A stretch of DNA of 62,686 bases from the NCBI GenBank assembly GCA_052034005.1, contig JBPOJB010000053.1, forward strand, positions 1 through 62,686. Direction: 5' to 3'. The notes under the pieces were generated by a model. It did not search any database. It saw nothing but the letters and a program-made list of their open reading frames with translations, and was not told where the DNA came from. The position numbers and the translations under genes were made by a program. This DNA is from JAAYDI01 sp052034005 (GTDB taxonomy: Bacteria; Planctomycetota; Planctomycetia; Pirellulales; Pirellulaceae). Shown in pieces: positions 1-8,591 of this stretch. Positions within the stretch are counted from its first letter, which is position 1; each line of letters begins with the position of its first letter.

Positions 1-135
1 GGGGAAGGAAGACGAGTGCAGAGTGCAGAACAAGGAGTGCCGAGTGCAGAACGGGGGGGAAGGAAGACGAGTGCAGAGTGCAGAGCAAGGAGTGCAGAGT
101 GCAGAAGGGGGGACGAGTGCAGAGTGAAGAAGGCG
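1..135. repeat. Short tandem repeat of GAGTGCAGA-type units
   Basis: The first 135 bases consist of degenerate copies of GAGTGCAGAGTGCAGA-like words separated by AAGGA or GGGGGGAAGGAAGAC. No coding potential is credible here. Bases 150-205 then carry a G-run/C-run hairpin element (CCTTCCCCCC, TTGTA, GAAGGGGGG). Such short-period arrays are common at planctomycete intergenic sites and contig ends. Confidence 0.7.
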
Positions 136-244
136 GAGCTGCAACAGACACCTTCCCCCCTTGTAGAAGGGGGGACTGAGGGGGGTGAAACCACGAGCGT
201 GATTCACAATCGACGTGAACTCAAGTCCCGCCGCCAGCAGTTTT

Positions 245-577
245 GGCGGCGGACTCCACCTGTGTAACCGCAGGCCCAACGGGCCGCGCGCTGTGGGGAG
301 GCGGTCGGCAGCGAATCCACGCCCGGCCCCCGTGCGCAGCGGCATGGACCAGCGCGCGATCACGCCGTCCGCCTGGCAGCGGACTCCACCTGTGTAACCG
401 CAGGCCCAACGGGCCGCGCGCTGTGGGGAGGCGGTCGGCAGCGAGTCCTCGCTCGGCCCCCGTGCGCAGCGGCATGGACCAGCGCGCGCTCACGCCGTCC
501 ACCTGGCGGCAGACTCCACCTGTGTAACCGCAGGCCCAACGGGCCGCGCGCTGTGGGGAGGCGGTCGGCAGCGAATC
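245..577. repeat. About 130-bp tandem repeat, 2.5 copies (unit A)
   Basis: The word GGACTCCACCTGTGTAACC starts at 251 and 381, and again with one change at 511, giving an exact 130-base period. Each unit holds the word GCAGGCCCAACGGGCCGCGC and ends in a GC-rich stretch around GCGGCATGGACCAGCGCGCG. The units are nearly identical, so the array is recent or under homogenisation. A further copy of the unit A core occurs at about 3686-3752 in the second array. Open frames across the array are by-products of the repeat and look unlike any protein. Confidence 0.85.
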
Positions 578-757
578 CCACCTGAACGGCGCGCAGGTCC
601 GACCTGTCAGAGTACCACAGTTGTCCCGCCACGGCTTCAGATGCCGACCGCCGGCGTCCAGCGCGCAGGCCGCCGTCCGCCTGGCGGCGGACTCTGGCCT
701 TGCGGTTACACAGCCCACGTCTGACCGGCGCACGCGCCCGGTCCCTCAGCCGCCCCA
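578..757. repeat. Palindromic repeat unit B, single copy with shared flank
   Basis: This stretch holds one copy of the roughly 85-base unit that is tandem at 3814-4090. The unit contains a perfect 7-bp stem, GTCCGCC-TGGC-GGCGGAC. It also carries GCGGTTACACAG, which is the reverse complement of the CTGTGTAACCGC in unit A. The flank CACGTCTGACCGGCG followed by GGTCCCTCAGCCGCC recurs at about 3576-3612, tying the two arrays to one repeat family. Confidence 0.75.
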
Positions 758-762
758 CGCCT

Positions 763-1773
763 CTAAGGCCCGGCGTCGATCGCGTCGATCGCCGCCTGGG
801 CCGCCCGGCGCACGGCCGGTTCTTCGTGATCGAGCAGCCGGCGGAGCGCGGGCAGCGCGCTGGCGGCGCGGGGTCCGATTTTGCCCAGCGCTTGCGCGGC
901 AGGGATCTGCACCGATTCGTCTTTCTCCAGGGCGCGGATCAGGTCGGGCACGGCCGGCTCCGCCGCGGGGCCCATTGCCGCCAGCGCGTCGATGGGCTCC
1001 CATTCCAGGTCCGCTTCGTGCACCAGTTTGCGGAGCAGCGGCAGCACTTCCGCCGTATCGTGGGTCAAGCGCCAGACGGACAGCGCAGCCTGTGCGCGTT
1101 CGCCGGACCGTTCGTCGCGCATGTTGCTCTGCAGCGCGGGCAGGGCCGCCTTGCCCGCCTCGCCGAACTTGCCCACCGCCAGGATCGCCTGCACGCGGAC
1201 CGGACTGGCCGGGTCCCTAACGGCTGCGGTCAGCGGCTGCACGGCCTCCGGCGCGACTTCCGGACCCAGATTCCCCAACGCTTCCGCCGCGCGGGCACGC
1301 GCCGATGCGTTGCCGCGGGCGAGCAGCTTGATCAGCGCGGGTACGGCCGGCTGGGCCGGCGGCCCGATGGCACCCAGGGCGCGCGCGGCCAGGTAGGGTG
1401 CGTGAATGCCGGGCGACTCGACGATCTTCGTCAGGGCCGGCACCGCGTCCCGCGCGTCCGGACCGAGGCTCACCAGGATGTGCAACAGGTCCGTCCGCAC
1501 TTCGGCCGGCTCGCGGCCCAGAATCTCCAGGATCACCGGCACGGCCGGCCGGGCCCGGGCGCCTGCTTCGACCAGCACCTCGGCGCCCCATTGCTGGACA
1601 ATCGCACGCGGTGACCTGAGCGCCTGGATCGCTTCTTCAACGGTCATGGCCGGCCGCGTCTCGCCACGCGACGGCGACGCTTCCTCAGACCCGAGCGCGC
1701 AACTGCCCAGCGCTGCCAGGATGCCGATCGCGAAGCTCGCGGTGAACAGGGGCCCGGACGGGTGCAGCCTCAT
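763..1773 (-). CDS. HEAT-repeat lipoprotein
   Basis: A 336-residue protein. The N-terminus is a hydrophobic signal ending in L22-G-S-C25, a lipobox, so it is probably an exported lipoprotein. From about residue 45 onwards it is built of repeated 30-40-residue helical units with the pattern A-x-P-A-L/V-I-x-L-L and A-A-x-A-L-G-x-I/L-G, typical of HEAT/PBS-type repeats. These usually form a protein-binding solenoid. No catalytic motif is visible. The gene ends next to the repeat array and is followed upstream (transcriptionally) by a 165-base gap with no recognisable feature. Function is unknown; a scaffold role is inferred from the fold only. Confidence 0.8.
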   Translation of the reverse strand: MRLHPSGPLFTASFAIGILAALGSCALGSEEASPSRGETRPAMTVEEAIQALRSPRAIVQQWGAEVLVEAGARARPAVPVILEILGREPAEVRTDLLHILVSLGPDARDAVPALTKIVESPGIHAPYLAARALGAIGPPAQPAVPALIKLLARGNASARARAAEALGNLGPEVAPEAVQPLTAAVRDPASPVRVQAILAVGKFGEAGKAALPALQSNMRDERSGERAQAALSVWRLTHDTAEVLPLLRKLVHEADLEWEPIDALAAMGPAAEPAVPDLIRALEKDESVQIPAAQALGKIGPRAASALPALRRLLDHEEPAVRRAAQAAIDAIDAGP

Positions 1774-1938
1774 GGGTGGACTCCGATCGATGTCCGACTG
1801 GGTGCGGGTGCGACCGCGGGGACGGGCGCCGGCGCGGTGAGACGCGCAGCCCCGTTACTCCGCATCGCCCGAATCATAGGTCATGCGCCCCGCGGCGGCA
1901 ATGACTCGAACGATGCCGCGGTGCGGCGGATCCCGCGC

Positions 1939-2451
1939 CTATTTGCGGTGCCGTTCGGGCGAGAGCCGCTCGTCGATGCTCTTGCGCAGCGCCGCCGGAT
2001 CGTACGACTCGCCCGCGTCGATCCGCAACAGCGGGAGGCCGGCGTCCGCGAGCGCCTGATCGACGAACTGGTCGCGCTGCCGGCGGTCGGGCCGGTTGTG
2101 CGTCTTGTCGTCCAGCTCCACGGCCAGCTTGGCTTCCAGCGTGCCCTGGTCACAGAGCAGGAAGTCGACATGCTTGGCGTGGATCCGGTTCTGCCAGGAC
2201 TGGTATTTCGGCGTCTGGGGCCGCACCTGGATCAGATCGGCCAGCCGGACCATGGCGTGGATCGACCATTGACCGTTTACCGCCTGGCTCAACGCCTTGT
2301 AGAATGTCAGTTCCGATTCGGTCAGCAGGCTCGCACGCTTCTCGTACGGCAGCCTCTCGGCGCCCAGGACCAGCTTCGCCAGGGCCCAGGCGATCAGCAC
2401 CGTCGTCGTGAGGAAGATGACCGGCCAGTGGTTGAGGAGGAAGTCGAACAT
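1939..2451 (-). CDS. DUF2726 domain membrane-anchored protein
   Basis: A 170-residue protein starting at MFDFLLN. One N-terminal membrane segment (about residues 4-28) is followed by a soluble domain with the DUF2726 signature: a hydrophobic VDFLLCD strand, then AVELDDKTHNRPDRRQRDQF, then LPLLRIDA. This E-x-D-D-x-x-H pattern resembles a restriction-endonuclease-like (PD-(D/E)xK) fold, but nuclease activity is an inference. The next upstream in-frame start (2487) would overlap the divergent dihydrouridine synthase start, so 2451 is preferred. Only 34 bases separate the two starts, so each promoter must lie inside the neighbouring gene. Confidence 0.8.
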   Translation of the reverse strand: MFDFLLNHWPVIFLTTTVLIAWALAKLVLGAERLPYEKRASLLTESELTFYKALSQAVNGQWSIHAMVRLADLIQVRPQTPKYQSWQNRIHAKHVDFLLCDQGTLEAKLAVELDDKTHNRPDRRQRDQFVDQALADAGLPLLRIDAGESYDPAALRKSIDERLSPERHRK

Positions 2452-2485
2452 CGCTACACCTACTGGGTATATCGACGGCGCGTCC

Positions 2486-3520
2486 ATGCTCGATCCAGCT
2501 CAATCCCCGACCAGTCCGCTCCAGCGACAGCTGTGGATCGGCGGGCTGGAGATCGGTTTTCCCGTCGTTCAAGCGGCGCTGGCCGGTTATAGCGATTGGG
2601 CGATGCGGATGATCGCGCGCCGCCTGGGCGCGCCGTACGCGTCCTGCGAGGTGATGTTGGACCAGTTTCTGGTCCAGCTGCGCCCGCGCCGGCGGACGCG
2701 GCACTTCTTCCACCTGAGCGATGACGATCACCCGGTGGGCGGACAGCTGATGGGCGCCGAGCCCGCCCAGTTCGCGGCGGGCGCCCGGCGGCTGGTGGCC
2801 GCCGGGTTCGACGCCATCGACATCAACTTCGGGTGCCCGGTCAAGAAAGTGCTGGGCAAGTGCCGCGGCGGGTTCCACTTGAGCCAACCGGACGTGGCGC
2901 TGGAGGTGGTCCGCCGCACGCGCGAGACGGTGCCCGATCGGGTTCCCGTGACGGTCAAGCTGCGACGCGGCATCGATGACTCGGCCGAGAGCCGCGACAA
3001 GGTCTTCCAGATCCTCGCCGGCGCGTTCCAGCTGGGCGTGGCCGCCGTCACGGTCCATGCGCGCACCGTCCGACAGCGCTACGACGGGCCGAGCCGCTGG
3101 GCGTTCCTCCGCGAGGTCAAACAGTGCTTCCCACACCGGACGATCCTGGGCAGCGGCGACCTGTTCACCGCTGCGGATTGCCTGCGAATGATGGAGCAGA
3201 CGGGCGTGGATGGCGTGAGCGTGGCGCGGGGCGCGATCGGCAACCCGTGGATCTTCGCTCAAGCGCGGGCCTTGGCGCGCGGCGAGCCCGTGCACAGGCC
3301 GACCGTCGCCCAGCAGCGTGATGTGCTGCAGCAGCACTATCGGCTGGCCGAACAGCTCTACGGCACCGACCGCTGCGGACCCCTGATGCGCAAGTTCGGC
3401 ATCAAGTACGCCGCGCAGCATCCCCGAGAACCCGAAGTCCGCGCGGCCTTCATCCGTGTCCGACAGCGATCCGACTGGGACGCCGTCCTGGACCGATGGT
3501 ACGCGTCCGAGATGGAATGA
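2486..3520 (+). CDS. tRNA-dihydrouridine synthase (Dus family), first of two
   Basis: A 344-residue flavoprotein of the Dus/COG0042 family, which reduces specific uridines of tRNA with FMN and NAD(P)H. A TIM barrel is visible from about residue 22 (FPVVQAALAGYSD) with the catalytic-cysteine motif NFGCP at C117, then VTVKLRRG, VTVHART and GSGDLF, and the FMN-phosphate motif GVSVARGAIGNPWIF. The C-terminal helical tRNA-binding domain follows. The ATG at 2486 gives the expected length for the family. It is divergent from the DUF2726 gene. A paralogue lies at 15662-16669. Which uridine each modifies cannot be told from sequence alone. Confidence 0.9.
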   Translation: MLDPAQSPTSPLQRQLWIGGLEIGFPVVQAALAGYSDWAMRMIARRLGAPYASCEVMLDQFLVQLRPRRRTRHFFHLSDDDHPVGGQLMGAEPAQFAAGARRLVAAGFDAIDINFGCPVKKVLGKCRGGFHLSQPDVALEVVRRTRETVPDRVPVTVKLRRGIDDSAESRDKVFQILAGAFQLGVAAVTVHARTVRQRYDGPSRWAFLREVKQCFPHRTILGSGDLFTAADCLRMMEQTGVDGVSVARGAIGNPWIFAQARALARGEPVHRPTVAQQRDVLQQHYRLAEQLYGTDRCGPLMRKFGIKYAAQHPREPEVRAAFIRVRQRSDWDAVLDRWYASEME

Positions 3521-3573
3521 CGGCCCGGTCGCGCACGGTCGGTCCGCACGCCCGCAAGGGTGCAGACACTCTG

Positions 3574-4090
3574 TCCACGTCTGACCGGCGTACGCACCGG
3601 TCCCTCAGCCGCCACAGCTGTCCCGATGCGGCTTCAGATGCCGGCCGCCGGCGTCCAGCGCGCGCTCACGTCGTCCGCCTGGCGGCGGACTCCACCTGTG
3701 TAACCGCAGGCCCAACGGGCCGCGCGCTTCAAGGAGGCGGTTGGCAGCGAATCCCACCTGAACGACGCGCACGTCCGACCTGTCAGAGTACCACAGTTGT
3801 CCCGACGCGGCTTCAGATGGCGGCCGCCGGCGTCCAGCGCGCAGGCCGCCGTCCGCCTGGCGGCGGACTCTGGCCCTGCGGTTAGACAGGCCACGTTTCA
3901 GATGCCGGCCGCCGGCGGCCCGCGCGCAGGCCGCCGTCCGCCCGGCGGCGGACTCTGGCCTTGCGGTTACACTGGCCACGTTTTAGATGCCGACCGCCGG
4001 CGTCCAGCGCGCAGGCCGCCGTCCGCCTGGCGGCGGACTCTGGCCCTGCGGTTACACAGCCCACGTTTCAGATGCCGGCCGCCGACGTCC
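3574..4090. repeat. Composite repeat array: unit A copy plus 85-bp tandem units (unit B)
   Basis: This fills the 612-base gap between the dihydrouridine synthase and queG. After the shared flank (about 3576-3612) comes a part unit B, then a unit A core (3686-3752). Unit B then repeats with a period of exactly 85 bases, with CAGATG-type starts at 3814, 3899, 3984 and 4069. Each unit has the hairpin GTCCGCC-TGGC-GGCGGAC or a close variant, and most have GCGGTTACAC. It has no leader, spacers or cas genes, so it is not a CRISPR. A structural, REP-like intergenic element is the best description. Confidence 0.85.
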
Positions 4091-4132
4091 AGGCGGTCCC
4101 TTCGGGACGGAAGAGGCCGCGGCCGACGTGCC

Positions 4133-5263
4133 TCAGCCCTGGACAGGCTTGCCCAGCGCCCCGCGGATCTCGGCCACCACATCGGAATCGGGCTCCTGTC
4201 GCAGACGCGACTCCAGCTCCTTCACCGCATCGGCGGACGCGAGCCGGCCGAGCGCCCAAGCGCTGGCGCCGCGCACCAGCGGCTCGAGATCGTGCAGCCC
4301 GCGCACCAGCGCGGGCAACGCGTCGCCGTGCGGCCGATTGCCCAGCACGATGGCCGCGTTGCGCAACAGCCCGCGACGACGTGCACGCCACAGCGGCGTG
4401 CGACGGAACCGCGCGCGAAACGCCGCATCGTCCAGGTAGAATAAGGACGCCAACGACACGGGGTCCAGGTCCGGGCGCGGGACGAACGACGCATGCCCGC
4501 GCGGCACACGCCGGTTCCAAGGACAGACCTCCTGGCAGATGTCACATCCGAACAGCCACTGGCCGATCGCCGGACGCACATCGGACGCGATCACTCCACG
4601 ATGCTCGATCGTCAGGTAACTCAGACACCGCGAAGCGTCCAGCAGGTAGGGCTGGACCAGCGCGCCGGTCGGACACGCGTCCAGACAGGCCGTGCAGGTC
4701 CCACAATGGTCCGTCGCCCGCGGTAGGTCGTAGTCCAACTCGCAGTCCAACAGCACGGCCGCCAGAAAGAACCAACTGCCGAAGTCGCGGTCCAACAGCA
4801 GGGTGTTCTTGCCGATCCAGCCGAGCCCGGCCAGTTGGGCAAACTCGCGCTCCAGCAACGGCGCAGTGTCCACCACCCCGCGCACCTGCACCGAAGGACA
4901 GATCTGCCGCGCACGTTGACACAAACGCCGGAGCTGACGATGAATCACGTCGTGGTAGTCCTCCGACCCCCACGCGTAACAGGACACACGCGCCTCCCCT
5001 GCCCCGGCCGGCAATGGCACGCTGGTCCGGTATGGCATCCCTAACATCAACAGGCTCCGCACCCCGTCCAGAACGCTGCGCGGGTGCCGGTACGCCTCGA
5101 ATCGGTCCGCCAAATAGGCCATCTGGCCCGCATAACCGGCCGCCAGCCACTGGGCCAGATGGCTGATCCCCCGCGAACTGACCGCCGCACACGCCCCGCT
5201 GAGCGCAAAACCCAGCTCCCGAGCATGACACTTCAATTCCGCGGTCAGTTCAGACGGAGTCAT
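4133..5263 (-). CDS. queG: Epoxyqueuosine reductase QueG
   Basis: A 376-residue protein that catalyses the last step of queuosine biosynthesis, cobalamin-dependent reduction of epoxyqueuosine in tRNA. Visible features are the VDTAPLLER motif (catalytic Asp at about residue 132) and GWIGKNTLLL. Two [4Fe-4S] ligand sets follow: C187-x2-C190-x2-C193-x3-C197, and C213 with C240-x2-C243-x3-C247 (CDICQEVCPWNR). The C-terminal 100 residues are HEAT-like (LVRGASAWALGRL), as in known QueG structures. Length and motif order match the family. The start at 5263 is preceded by a GGAGAG-like ribosome site. It stands alone, flanked by the repeat array and a divergent secreted-protein gene. Confidence 0.95.
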   Translation of the reverse strand: MTPSELTAELKCHARELGFALSGACAAVSSRGISHLAQWLAAGYAGQMAYLADRFEAYRHPRSVLDGVRSLLMLGMPYRTSVPLPAGAGEARVSCYAWGSEDYHDVIHRQLRRLCQRARQICPSVQVRGVVDTAPLLEREFAQLAGLGWIGKNTLLLDRDFGSWFFLAAVLLDCELDYDLPRATDHCGTCTACLDACPTGALVQPYLLDASRCLSYLTIEHRGVIASDVRPAIGQWLFGCDICQEVCPWNRRVPRGHASFVPRPDLDPVSLASLFYLDDAAFRARFRRTPLWRARRRGLLRNAAIVLGNRPHGDALPALVRGLHDLEPLVRGASAWALGRLASADAVKELESRLRQEPDSDVVAEIRGALGKPVQG

Positions 5264-5310
5264 GGCCGCCCCACTCTCCGTACGGCACCTCGAACCGGGC
5301 GTCTCAATAG

Positions 5311-5339
5311 TTGCATTTTCTAAAGACGGTAATTAATGT
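5311..5339 (+). promoter_or_regulatory. Putative sigma70-type promoter
   Basis: TTGCAT (5311-5316) and TAATGT (5334-5339) are spaced by 17 bases in an AT-rich patch, unusual in this GC-rich window. The next gene starts at 5420, which would leave a leader of about 75 bases. Confidence 0.45.
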
Positions 5340-5419
5340 AGGAAATGCGGCAGTTCCCTGCCCGCGTGGACCTAGGCACGGAGTGCTCTCGCACGACTTC
5401 CATGTAGAGATGACGACCG

Positions 5420-5866
5420 ATGAACAGAACTTGTAATGTCCTGATCGCCTGCGCAGTCCTTGCAGCCCTGTGCCTGACTCCGACTTTCACCACCGCCGGT
5501 GATGGGTGCTACCCCAGCTCGTGGCTGGACCGCCCGGCGTTCGGCTGTGGCGGGTCGCTCTACGGACTGGGTTACGTGCCAGTGCCACCATACTTCGCGA
5601 TCCACCCGCCCGTCTACTACGGCGAGCGCTATTACCGTTCGTATGGCGAAAGCCCGTTCGCCCGCCCCGATTATTCGTCTCGTCCACAACGGGTCCGGGT
5701 CGAAGTGATCATCAATCCGTTTGTCAGCCAGCCGGCCGCAACCTCCGGGCCGGCCGCGTCGAAACCGGCCGAAGCGAAACCCAGCCCTGACCAGGTGACG
5801 GTCAGGCCGCAGATCATCATGAACCCGTACTATACGCCGGAGACGAAGGTGGCGAGCAGCGAGTGA
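5420..5866 (+). CDS. Secreted planctomycete protein of unknown function
   Basis: A 148-residue protein with a clear signal peptide (about residues 1-26, ending TTAG). The mature part is rich in Tyr, Pro and Gly near its start (YVPVPPYFAIHPPVYYGERYYRSYGES) and Pro/Ala/Lys-rich in the middle. It has two short similar motifs, VIINPFV and IIMNPYYTPETKV, about 50 residues apart. I recognise no domain. It is bounded by a promoter-like sequence upstream and a strong intrinsic terminator at 5978, so it is probably a single-gene unit. A structural or surface role is a guess from composition. Confidence 0.7.
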   Translation: MNRTCNVLIACAVLAALCLTPTFTTAGDGCYPSSWLDRPAFGCGGSLYGLGYVPVPPYFAIHPPVYYGERYYRSYGESPFARPDYSSRPQRVRVEVIINPFVSQPAATSGPAASKPAEAKPSPDQVTVRPQIIMNPYYTPETKVASSE

Positions 5867-5977
5867 GCTAGCATTCTCGTCGAACCGGCGCGCGCCCTCG
5901 GCGGCCCTTAGCACATATCATCTGGTCACATGCTTGCCATTTAGGCGTGTGACCCCAGAGAAGTGGCACGTTCTCCT

Positions 5978-6021
5978 GAAGACCGCAGTCCTCCCGTGTG
6001 GGGCACTGCGGTCTTCTTTTT
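5978..6021 (+). terminator. Rho-independent terminator
   Basis: A perfect 12-bp stem GAAGACCGCAGT / ACTGCGGTCTTC encloses a 15-base loop and is followed directly by TTTTT. It ends the transcription unit of the secreted protein at 5420-5866. Confidence 0.9.
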
Positions 6022-6109
6022 GTGGAAAACTGAACTAGGATTCTGTCCGCCGAAACGATACTCTACCGCCCCGGTTAGCTGGCGGATCTTGGGGAAAGGA
6101 GTCCGGACA

Positions 6110-6796
6110 ATGACTCGGTGCGTCGCCGTTTTGGCCCTGGGCTGGATGCTGGTCGGGTGTCGCGCGCCGGCACCGACGTTCAACCTGATGGCCCCTTACG
6201 GGCCGGCCACGATCCCACCGCCTCGTACCGGCGCGGTGGGCACAGGCGGCCCGTACTATGCGCCCGGCACACTCAGTGCGCCGCCGTCAGCCGCTGACCC
6301 TTCGTCGTCGCCTTCGTCGTCGCCGTCGCCGTCGTCATCGCCGTCCGGGGTGCTCCCGCCGAGCGTGCCGCCGCCGCCGAGTGATCAGCCTGTCGCACCG
6401 CCCGCATCGTACATGGGACGCTCGACAGGTTCCTTGTCGGACGCGGGGCCGAACGTGGCGGCCGCGTCTTTCCAGCCGCGTGCTACCGGCTCAAACGGCT
6501 CGGCCGCCGGCGCGCCGGCCGACGAGGTGTTGCCGCCCAGCACAACTCCACCGCCAGCGCGCGATTCCGCATCCACACTGCAGTTCAACGGCATGCACGT
6601 CAATGACGCGACCGAGTTGGACGAGCCGAAACAGTTCAATCCCACCGGCGAGCCGGTGAACATCGCGAGCCTGCCCGACGCCGACAGCGCGACGCCGTCG
6701 TTCCTGCGATTCATCAGTCCGAAATCCACGCCCGGCGGCAGCACCGGGACCCCGACTCCGGCCAAGCCGCCCAGCGGCGCATGGCAGGCGCGCTGA
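6110..6796 (+). CDS. Proline/serine-rich lipoprotein
   Basis: A 228-residue protein starting at MTRCVAV, with GGGGAAAGGAG about ten bases upstream. A lipobox LVGC places the lipidated Cys at 17. Residues 55-100 are a low-complexity Ser/Pro tract (runs of SSP and SPS), followed by further Pro/Ala/Ser-rich sequence and a more ordered C-terminal section with FNGMHVNDATELDEPKQFNP. No enzyme domain is visible. The composition suggests an extended, cell-surface-tethered spacer. An in-frame start further upstream (5963) would run through the terminator hairpin and is rejected. Confidence 0.75.
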   Translation: MTRCVAVLALGWMLVGCRAPAPTFNLMAPYGPATIPPPRTGAVGTGGPYYAPGTLSAPPSAADPSSSPSSSPSPSSSPSGVLPPSVPPPPSDQPVAPPASYMGRSTGSLSDAGPNVAAASFQPRATGSNGSAAGAPADEVLPPSTTPPPARDSASTLQFNGMHVNDATELDEPKQFNPTGEPVNIASLPDADSATPSFLRFISPKSTPGGSTGTPTPAKPPSGAWQAR

Positions 6797-6839
6797 TGCG
6801 ACCACGTTGTTCTCGATCTCCGGCCTGGCGTGGCACCGG

Positions 6840-7553
6840 CTACGAACGGAGCTGGACTTCCGTGAACCCCGGGTCGCGCAGATTCACCGCGCGGATCCGC
6901 GGCACCCGCGCGGCGCATTGCGGAAAGAAGTCGTCCACCAGCTGGACCGCCACGGCATGTCCGATGGAGACGACGCCTTCGGATGACGCCGCGGGGAGCG
7001 TCGACTTGAGCAACACCAGTTCCTGAGCCCGGCACACGGCCGCGATCCGCGCGGCAATGCTGTCGCTGGTCACATGCCAGCCGGCAGGCAGCCGTACGCC
7101 GGGCAACGACGGCTCTTCCCGCCGCATGAACGGCTCCACCGCGAAGAACCACCGCCCGCCGTCCCCCTGCGTCGCCCGACGCGCCCATTGAGCGTAGCTG
7201 TCCATCCAGGCGGCGTCGGGGATCAGGCGGCTGAGTACGAACCCATTGAGCTGCATAGCTTGGATCGCCAGGAAGTGCGCGGCGTGTGCCGTGAGCCTGT
7301 ACCGCCGGTCCAACGCTCGCACCTGGTCCGCCAGCTCGCCGCCCCCGCAGATCAGCAGACTGTTGAGCGCCGGCTGGGCATCAAGCCACCTGACCACGGT
7401 CCGCGCCAGGCCGGGGCGGTCCAGCAGGCTGCCGCCCACTTTCACCACGCGCCAGCCTGCGGCGCGCGGTGGTCCGTCCCGGTGCGGGCGGGCCGCCGGC
7501 TCCGCATGCCCGCCGAAGGCACCCGAACTGCCGAACTCGTTCCCGTCCTGCAC
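6840..7553 (-). CDS. mfnE: Amino-acid-kinase-family protein, MfnE-like (methanofuran biosynthesis)
   Basis: A 237-residue member of the aspartate/glutamate/uridylate kinase family. It shows VVKVGGSLLD (nucleotide/phosphate loop), LLICGGGELADQV, the WHVTSDSIAARIA motif typical of the MfnE group, and ELVLLKST. MfnE phosphorylates the 5-(aminomethyl)furan-3-methanol phosphate intermediate in methanofuran synthesis in archaea. Planctomycetes and methylotrophs carry homologues with the H4MPT-linked C1 pathway. It follows the MfnF-like gene by 24 bases. About 34 residues precede the VVKVGGS motif, longer than usual, so the true start may lie further in (a GTG close to the motif is possible). Confidence 0.75.
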   Translation of the reverse strand: MQDGNEFGSSGAFGGHAEPAARPHRDGPPRAAGWRVVKVGGSLLDRPGLARTVVRWLDAQPALNSLLICGGGELADQVRALDRRYRLTAHAAHFLAIQAMQLNGFVLSRLIPDAAWMDSYAQWARRATQGDGGRWFFAVEPFMRREEPSLPGVRLPAGWHVTSDSIAARIAAVCRAQELVLLKSTLPAASSEGVVSIGHAVAVQLVDDFFPQCAARVPRIRAVNLRDPGFTEVQLRS

Positions 7554-7577
7554 CTCTCGGTTCCCGCTCAGGAAGGC

Positions 7578-8591
7578 CTAGGAAGAAATGATTTCCGATG
7601 CCAGGACGGCCAGCGCATGGGAGGGCGCACAGCGTGACACGCGCGGGCCGAGTTGTTCCACGAGCGAAATGGTCGCGCCCTGCCAGGCCAGCGCGTCGAG
7701 CAGTCGGCGCGCGAGGAACTCGCCGTGCCCCGACAGGATGGCGGCTTCGGGCGCGGCGGGCATGCGGTCGCGCACCCGTTGGGCGGCGTGTACCAGCATG
7801 GTCAACTGCTGCTGCGCCACGCGCTGAGCGCACGAGAGCGCGTCGTCCGGGCCGAACTGCAGCTCGGTGGCGCTGAGCATCCGGGCCATGCGCCGGCAGG
7901 CCGCCTCGCGCGTGGCCGGCTGATGATCGGCCGTGTGGCGGTCGCCGGGCGATTCCGGCAGGTCGCCCAGCAACAGATAGGCGTCGCGTGAGGTGGCGAA
8001 CAGCTCTTGGGCCACCGGGCATTCCCGGCCGCGGTACGGGAGCGACTGCACCAGCGCGCAGACCGGACTCCGCTCCACGCCCGTGTAGACCAGCTCGCCC
8101 GCCAGCAGGCGATCCATGTCGGTCGTGCCGGCCGCCGCCGGCCGGCCATCGATCAGCGGGATCAGGTCGACCGTGGTCGATCCGACATCGATCAACCAGG
8201 CGGGGCCGCGCGGTGCGAATCGGCCGCAGAACCGGGCCAGGGCGTGCCAGTTGGCGGAAGCTGCCAGCAGCGGGCGGGCCAGCGCGACGTTGGGGGAAAC
8301 GAGCGTCCCGTCGGCCAGGTAGACGCGCGTATGCCGCCCGTCGGCCGCCTCCTGGACCGCCTGCAGAATGGACTTCACACCCTCGATTTTCGAGAGGAAG
8401 CAGTCGGCCAGCTCGCCGGTCATAGTCACAGCCAGATGGTCGTGCGCCGGCGACGCGGCGATCGCCGAACGCAGCTCCAGGGCCAGCCGGTTCTGGTCCC
8501 GCCAGAGCGCAAACGGATGCGAGGCGGCGAACCCCCGGCCGTCCGCCACTTTCAGATTGGCCCCACCGATGTCCAAAGCCAGCCAGTTCAT
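7578..8591 (-). CDS. mfnF: H4MPT-linked C1-transfer pathway protein, hydantoinase-like (MfnF-type)
   Basis: A 337-residue protein of the ASKHA/hydantoinase-like group annotated as H4MPT-linked C1 transfer pathway protein. In methanogens the homologue MfnF joins the furan and tyramine-glutamate parts of methanofuran. Diagnostic stretches are LALDIGGANLKVADG at the start, VTMTGELADCF, WLIDVGSTTVDLIPL and ILSGHGEFLARRLL. The ATG at 8591 overlaps the stop of the ATP-grasp gene by four bases (ATGA), implying translational coupling. It lies in the run of genes shared with the suf cluster. The family assignment is firm, but the exact bacterial substrate is not known from sequence. Confidence 0.85.
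   Translation of the reverse strand: MNWLALDIGGANLKVADGRGFAASHPFALWRDQNRLALELRSAIAASPAHDHLAVTMTGELADCFLSKIEGVKSILQAVQEAADGRHTRVYLADGTLVSPNVALARPLLAASANWHALARFCGRFAPRGPAWLIDVGSTTVDLIPLIDGRPAAAGTTDMDRLLAGELVYTGVERSPVCALVQSLPYRGRECPVAQELFATSRDAYLLLGDLPESPGDRHTADHQPATREAACRRMARMLSATELQFGPDDALSCAQRVAQQQLTMLVHAAQRVRDRMPAAPEAAILSGHGEFLARRLLDALAWQGATISLVEQLGPRVSRCAPSHALAVLASEIISS

Noticed and set aside
245..4090. CRISPR array
   Set aside because: Units are 85-130 bases and abut each other with no unique spacers, and no cas gene is near.
3605..4182. Several short open frames across the second repeat array
   Set aside because: Their products repeat AGGRHLK-like words only because the DNA is tandem; the same words appear in unrelated frames at 221-758.
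5963..6109. N-terminal extension of the Pro/Ser-rich lipoprotein
   Set aside because: It would cross the intrinsic terminator and hide the lipobox; the ATG at 6110 has a good ribosome site.
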